Below the pieces are notes generated by a model. That model saw only the letters and a list, made by a program, of their open reading frames with translations, was not told where the DNA came from and did not search any database. Positions 59,993-64,000 of a stretch of 64,000 nucleotides of DNA are shown piece by piece. Every line of letters begins with the position of its first letter. Within the stretch, counting starts at the first letter, position 1. The position numbers were made by a program, and so were the translations under genes. The DNA comes from JBDSSS01 sp963764195 (GTDB lineage Bacteria; Actinomycetota; Actinomycetes; Actinomycetales; Dermatophilaceae). The DNA lies in assembly GCA_963764195.1 (NCBI GenBank), contig CAVXRG010000011.1:67727-131726 (forward strand), read 5' to 3'.

Positions 59993-61246
59993 ATGACCGA
60001 GACGAAGACGCACCTGGTCGGGTTGTTGCTGGGGGCCGAGGAGGACTGGCCGCAGGCATTCGAGGCGCTGCTGGCGAGGGTGGGTCCGATCACCACGGCG
60101 GACGGCACGGTCCACGAGCTGACCTGCGAGCGGCTCACGATCGAGCCCTTCGACCTGCGTCAGCCGGTGCGGACCGACCTCGTCATCGACCGCCTCGCCT
60201 ACTGGTACTACCACCCGCGGGAGTGGCTCAAGAAGGCCGCGCTGATGAACGACACCTACCTGCTCAACAGCCCCTTCACCTTCCAGGCGATGGAGAAGCA
60301 CAGCGCCTACTGCGCGCTGATGCGCCTGGGGCTCAAGGTCCCCGACACGTGGCTCGTGCCCTACAAGAACCCTGTCGACAACGTGCGCTGGGCCTACACG
60401 TCCGCGAAGTACAACCGCGCCTTCGACCTCAAGACGATCGCCAACACGCTCGGCTACCCGCTCTACATGAAGCCGTTCGACGGCGGCGGCTGGCGCGGCG
60501 TGTCCCGGATCAACGACGAGTCCGACCTGATCAAGGCCTATGACGAGTCGGGCGAGATGCTCATGCACCTGCAGACGACCGTCGACTACGAGAAGTTTGC
60601 TCGGGCCCTGTCGATCGGGCCCGAGACGATGGTGATGGACTTCCGTCCCGAGCAGCCGATGCACGGGCGGTATGCCGTGTCGTATGGCTTCCTGTCCCCG
60701 TCGGCCGGCAAGCAGACCGTGGCGATCAGCCGGATCGTCAACGCCCTGTTCGGGTGGGAGTTCAACTCCTGCGAGATGCTCGTCTCGGGTGACGACGTCT
60801 ATCCGATCGACTACGCCAACGCGTGTCCCGACGTCGCGGTGACCTCGCTGCACTACTACTTCCCCTGGGCCATCAAGGCGCTCGTGCGCTGGTCGGCCTA
60901 CTGCCTGGTCACCGGCCGCAAGGGCAAGCTCGACCTCGAGATGCGGCGCTACTTCGACATCGCCGACCGTGACGACCTCACCGACGCGGAGAAGCTCGAC
61001 GCCTTCCTGGAGGTCGCGGACGAGTACTTCGAGACGGACGCCTACTGGGCGTGGTGCGAGCAGCACCTGCCGCACATGGACCGCGCCGTCCTCGAGTGGG
61101 TCGAGTCCGACGACTTCCAGAGCCTGCTCCGCGCGACCGTCGTGACGACCTACCCGGCCCACGAGCGGGACCGGTTCATGGCGCACTTCGGTGGCCTCAT
61201 CGGCATGTGGGTCACCGACGAGAAGGCGCGTCTCGGGGTGGCCTGA
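59993..61246 (+). CDS. ATP-grasp family enzyme
   Basis: A 417-residue protein of the ATP-grasp ligase superfamily. The nucleotide-binding core is KTIANTLGYPLYMKPFDGGG, with the conserved Lys and Gly-rich loop near residue 155. The metal-binding segment is IVNALFGWEFNSCEMLVSGD, followed by VYPIDYANACPDVAVTSLHY. The FTFQAMEKHSAYCALMRLGL helix precedes it, as in RimK/carboxylate-amine ligases. It is longer than simple RimK-type ligases and lacks a separate ligase domain. Reaction unknown: amide or ester bond formation on an acid. ATG 59993 has GCGGAG upstream. It closes the chromosomal core before the terminal A+T-richer island. Confidence 0.82.
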   Translation: MTETKTHLVGLLLGAEEDWPQAFEALLARVGPITTADGTVHELTCERLTIEPFDLRQPVRTDLVIDRLAYWYYHPREWLKKAALMNDTYLLNSPFTFQAMEKHSAYCALMRLGLKVPDTWLVPYKNPVDNVRWAYTSAKYNRAFDLKTIANTLGYPLYMKPFDGGGWRGVSRINDESDLIKAYDESGEMLMHLQTTVDYEKFARALSIGPETMVMDFRPEQPMHGRYAVSYGFLSPSAGKQTVAISRIVNALFGWEFNSCEMLVSGDDVYPIDYANACPDVAVTSLHYYFPWAIKALVRWSAYCLVTGRKGKLDLEMRRYFDIADRDDLTDAEKLDAFLEVADEYFETDAYWAWCEQHLPHMDRAVLEWVESDDFQSLLRATVVTTYPAHERDRFMAHFGGLIGMWVTDEKARLGVA

Positions 61247-61914
61247 TAAGGGCAAGGAGGCTGCGAGTGTTGATGACGATGACGATGACGATGACTTTAG
61301 GATCGCGCTGAGCGCGAGTCCCGATCAGTCTGAGGACGGGGTCTCCGGGGTGGGATTCCGAACTTGAGGTGGCCGGTCTACGTGACCCCTTCCGCCCAGT
61401 ATGACGCGGCGTGACGAATACGTGCGCCACCTAGGAAACTCACCTCGAGACCGCCCGCCGAAGCCAGCCGGAGTCGAGCTCGAGTAGGAAGCCAGCCGAG
61501 CAGCGAACTCGGCCCTCCTAGCCCGGAGGGCGCAGGCCCAGTCGCTGAACCACCGTTACCCCCGCCGTCGATCAGGCCATCAAATGGTCCCTCGATCTGA
61601 AAGGATATAGGCAGGTCCACGAGAGCTGGAGTAGCCGCCCGCCTAGCTACCAGACCTGAGTCAAGTCGAGTCTCGCATAGGCCCTGGTTCGGCTCGGAAT
61701 CTCGTTTAGTGAGCCGAAGCAGCGGACCTCGCCAACGAGGTAGGCAAGCGACGGCAGGTCCCCACAACGCCAACCGTCGGCTCATCTGGCGCTGCAGCCG
61801 TGCCTTGAGAGGGTCCGTCGCCGGAGAGTCAACGCCGGAGGACATATCAAATACCGAAGACAGCACTCGGTGCGTCGGTCTGCAGAACGGAGCGCTTGCA
61901 TGTAGCCTTCACCT
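61247..61914. other. 668-base gap at the edge of the terminal island, no supported gene
   Basis: Directly after the ATP-grasp gene there is a 6-bp simple repeat, GATGAC x4 at 61272-61295. Composition then shifts towards A+T. A 162-codon minus-strand frame (61378-61866) exists but has no motif, no ribosome site and low-complexity Ser/Gly/Leu content, so I do not call it a gene. The stretch may hold the promoter of the downstream locus and the junction of the inserted segment. Confidence 0.6.
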
Positions 61915-62512
61915 GTGCCAGGCACCACGGAGTGGGGAGACGCGCGCATACCTGTGTTCGCGTCGGTACCGTCAAAGTTGAATCAGGAGCAACGCGCATC
62001 TCGGGACCACATATATGGCGCGCTATGGGAGCAGGGCCTTGAACCACGGACAGTGAGCAGTTTAGAGCCTGGCATATATAACCCGCTCCACGAGGTTCGT
62101 ACTCTCGCTAGGCATTGTGCTGGAGGGGTCATCTTGGGATACGGACAAGTTGCTGCAGAGGTTGCGAAGGGCTATGCGACGAGCAAGTCCGCCGAGGGCG
62201 ATTTGATCGTCGTTGAGACTGTTATTGAGCGCTACTTCAGCTCCTACTCCCTGGAATCAGCTTGAAACCGGAGTCCTATTCGGGCTGAGTCTTCCGTTAT
62301 TTGTTCTCAAACAAGAGAGAATCTCCGGAGGGATCTTTGACGAGGGCGCTAGTGACGTCCTAGTACACACCATGCCCATGCCTGGGCACGCTTGGTCCTC
62401 AGATTCGCAGGGACTTCAGAACCCCGACGCGGAACAGAGTTTCAAAAGGGCGCTTATGAGGTGGCAGGCTTTGGTTCGAGCGCACTATTACGGCGACGAG
62501 CGTGAGCGTTGA
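61915..62512 (+). pseudogene. TIR/nucleoside-deoxyribosyltransferase-like protein gene, frame broken
   Basis: From GTG 61915 the first frame gives DARIPVFASVPSKLNQEQRA, then GLEPRTVSSLEPGIYNPLHE and CAGGVILGYGQV, the N-terminal half of a small TIR/deoxyribosyltransferase-like Rossmannoid protein. Around 62235-62245 the family continues in the next frame: PTPWNQLETGVLFGLSLPLF, ending at TGA 62512. The Glu in NQLETG sits where the catalytic Glu of such glycosidases is expected. Skipping one base near 62242 gives a single protein of about 198 residues. Family assignment is from remembered motifs. Predicted role: NAD- or nucleotide-cleaving effector or processing enzyme of a defence locus. Confidence 0.5.
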
Positions 62513-63215
62513 GTTCCCAGGAAGCTTCACAGTCCAGTTCGGTAGTTTACGACGGGCGCAGCCCCCTTGCGCCGCTGTGCGCCCACCTCGGGATTCCGAG
62601 AAACCGTCCGGTCCTGATTGTCGTGGGCTGGGCCGATGCGCAAATAAGCGATAAAGAAGCGGACGATATTGATTTGCTGTTACGCAGGGTTGTGTCCCGG
62701 TATGTCACGACGAGAATGTGATTATAGTTACTGGGGGCACGAACTCAGGCGTAATGGCTGCCCTAGGCAGTGCAGATGCTGAGCTGGCCCCTGGGCTGGT
62801 GTTGGTCGGAGTAGCCCCAGACTCCCTCTTGACTGGAAGCCCTCAACAGAGCCCATCCGGCACGATTGATCCGGAACCCAGCCATGTGATGATTCGCACA
62901 CCGGGGACTCACTGGGGCGCCGAGGCACCGGCCCTCGTGCGCTTGGCGGAGTTAATCGCCGGCTCGCACGACGTCACCGTACTAGCTATTGGGGGAGGGG
63001 CAGGTACCTGTCGCGAGGTTGTACTTGCCGCTCGACGCCACTGGCCGGTGATCCTTTGCACCGGTGGCGGGGGCCTATACGATCAGTTGGCCCGCGCCCT
63101 AAACGTTGCTTCTGTTGAGCAGCTGGCAAGAGGAGATGATACCCAGGAGCCCCCGGGCGTCCCGAAGAAGCGCTGTCCAGCGATGTCGGTGAGCTGGAGC
63201 AAAGGGAACTCGTGA
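62509..63215 (+). pseudogene. LSDAT-type SLOG domain (N-terminal part of a SLOG-SLATT gene), frame broken
   Basis: From TTG 62509, overlapping the upstream stop, one frame reads GIPRNRPVLIVVGWADAQIS up to TGA 62721. The next frame, entered near 62690-62718, continues VIIVTGGTNSGVMAALGSAD, LVLVGVAPDSLL, then VTVLAIGGGAGTCREVVLAA and WPVILCTGGGGLYDQLARAL. This is the Rossmann-like LSDAT/SLOG nucleotide-sensing fold found in TRPM channels and in bacterial conflict systems: GGT-x-S-G-V-M and the GGG loop are the ligand-binding signatures. A further frame change near the CCCCC run at 63150-63154 leads into the downstream module. It may be one split gene rather than two. Confidence 0.6.
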
Positions 63216-64000
63216 CCGCTCGAGATGCCGGTCGTTACCTATCGATAGACCTGAATGAACGAGCCGGAATTGAGCGAGCCCTGCGATGGAGAGTATCGAA
63301 CCAGGACCTCCTTAAGGACGCGTGGGCCCGTTTCGCAGTGGCGGACGACTTAGCAGTCGCCCGTAAGAAGCCAACCTCGGCCATAATATTAGGCGTGATT
63401 GTGCTTGCAGCCTTGACCGTCGCGTTCGGAATACTTCCGGCGTCGCTTGGGCGTGCAGCGAACGCGACCACTGACGGCATGAACGCAGCTGCAATAGCCC
63501 GTAAAAGCCACTACCGCGCTACCCCTTGCCGCAGTGGTGCTCCTCGGACTTATCGATCGTAGGTCGAAGGCAGGCTCCTCGATCCGTCTTCGAGCTTCCG
63601 CGGAAGCCATAATCAGGGAGATATATCGCTGCCGCGCCCGGCTTAAACTTTCCAGTGGCGATTCTGAACCAGCTCAACAGCTAGCCGACGCGCTTGACGA
63701 AATCCATTCAGGGAGCGAGGGGTGGACGTTGATGCGCCGAAAGCCTTCAGTCGCCGAAGAAATCTGGCCTCCGTTGCACTCTGGCAACGTATTCCGTTAG
63801 CCGACAGTCTCCTGGGTTCAGTGACGGGGAAGGCCTACGATACTGCGCGAGTTCGAGATCAGGTAGAGTTTTACGAGCATAATGCACTCAAAGATGACCG
63901 AGAAGGGCAACGCGCACTGCCGCGGTTATGTTTCGTGGTGGCCGCAGTAGCCGCATTCCTGCTGGCGCTTTCATGGGGGTGGCCCTCTTTAACCGCCGGT
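63158..64000 (+). pseudogene. SLATT two-transmembrane effector modules (C-terminal part of the SLOG-SLATT gene), frame broken, runs off window
   Basis: The frame entered near 63155 gives EEALSSDVGELEQRELVTAR and ALRWRVSNQDLLKDAW. A first helix follows (SAIILGVIVLAALTVAFGIL), then after an AAAA run at 63503-63506 the next frame gives a second (ATTALPLAAVVLLGLIDRRS) and RLRASAEAIIREIYRCRAR. Another shift near 63719 opens the last frame: YDTARVRDQVEFYEHNALKD and CFVVAAVAAFLLALSWGW. Helix pairs with the R-x-x-AE-x-x-x-E and RVRDQ-x-x-x-Y patterns match SLATT domains, membrane-pore effectors that associate with SLOG sensors. Three frame changes suggest decay or sequence error. Confidence 0.55.

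Noticed and set aside
61272..61295. GATGAC x4 as a coding acidic repeat
   Set aside because: It lies just after the ATP-grasp stop and no supported frame passes through it; treated as a simple repeat.
61330..61380. tRNA-like TTCGGAATCCCACC on the minus strand, considered as an island attachment site
   Set aside because: The five bases on either side of the would-be T-loop do not pair, and no acceptor or anticodon arm can be drawn.
61378..61866. 162-codon minus-strand open frame at the island edge
   Set aside because: It has a GTG start without a ribosome site, low-complexity Ser/Gly/Leu content, no motif, and lies in a compositional transition zone; likely chance.

Overview
The window reads as chromosomal DNA of a high-G+C actinobacterium. 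Signs are the strongly G/C-ending codons, GTG and TTG starts, a mycothiol-transferase-type DinB protein, F420-type luciferase-like oxidoreductases, a tuberculostearic-acid-type methyltransferase/reductase pair and many apparently leaderless genes. A Micrococcales / Intrasporangiaceae-like host fits, but that is an inference from gene content. No rRNA, tRNA or CRISPR array was seen.

Layout. 1-4.4 kb: a partial gene, an inositol-phosphatase-family enzyme, a small PRC-barrel operon, a hemerythrin, a frameshifted VOC gene and a patatin. 4.4-12.4 kb: a carbohydrate locus made of a LacI regulator with a perfect palindromic operator, an ABC importer without its own ATPase, a Tat-exported glycoamylase-like (GH144-type) hydrolase and a GH3 enzyme. 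It probably imports and degrades a beta-glucan, perhaps beta-1,2-linked. 12.4-15.8 kb: an arsenic cluster (ArsO, ArsC, ACR3 pump, ArsR) with a long inverted-repeat operator candidate. 15.8-30.7 kb: DNA repair (family-5 UDG), META and DUF1992 proteins, HAD phosphatase, a DGPF/ECF42 sigma pair, hydrolases, an autoregulated HTH/VOC pair, YnfA, a CsoR-family repressor lacking the usual His ligand, a tmsA-tmsB-like lipid pair, DinB, cupin, an alarmone-synthetase-like protein and a lipoprotein. 30.7-43.5 kb: penicillin acylase, a Phd-like cassette, DNA polymerase IV, a flavoprotein dehydrogenase, an ACT protein, a secreted protein, a drug-type ABC exporter, endonuclease IV and a DUF4395 membrane protein. 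43.5-52 kb: three luciferase-like oxidoreductases (one fused to hemerythrin), a truncated PPOX remnant, PfpI, a carboxyethylornithine-synthase-like enzyme, SDR and a zinc alcohol dehydrogenase. 52-58.3 kb: a minus-strand cluster of two glycosyltransferases, a GH13 enzyme, a PIG-L/methyltransferase fusion and an acyl-CoA-dehydrogenase-like protein, divergent from a LuxR-type response regulator. 58.4-61.2 kb: that regulator, an esterase and an ATP-grasp enzyme.

From about 61.25 kb to the end the composition turns visibly A+T-richer and codon use changes. This segment carries a predicted defence-type locus: a TIR/deoxyribosyltransferase-like protein followed by an LSDAT-type SLOG domain and SLATT two-transmembrane modules. 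The reading frame is broken at several places, so the locus is either decaying or contains sequence errors. It runs off the window.

Two window-wide signals stand out. The 8-mer GTATGCCG (or its complement CGGCATAC) occurs at least 35 times, on both strands and inside as well as between genes. Inside genes it is built with otherwise rare codons (TAT-GCC, GGC-ATA-CCG, GGT-ATG-CCG, GCA-TAC), and it is absent from the terminal island. In addition, at least fifteen genes have a TANNNT-like -10 box exactly six bases before the start codon, the geometry of leaderless transcription.
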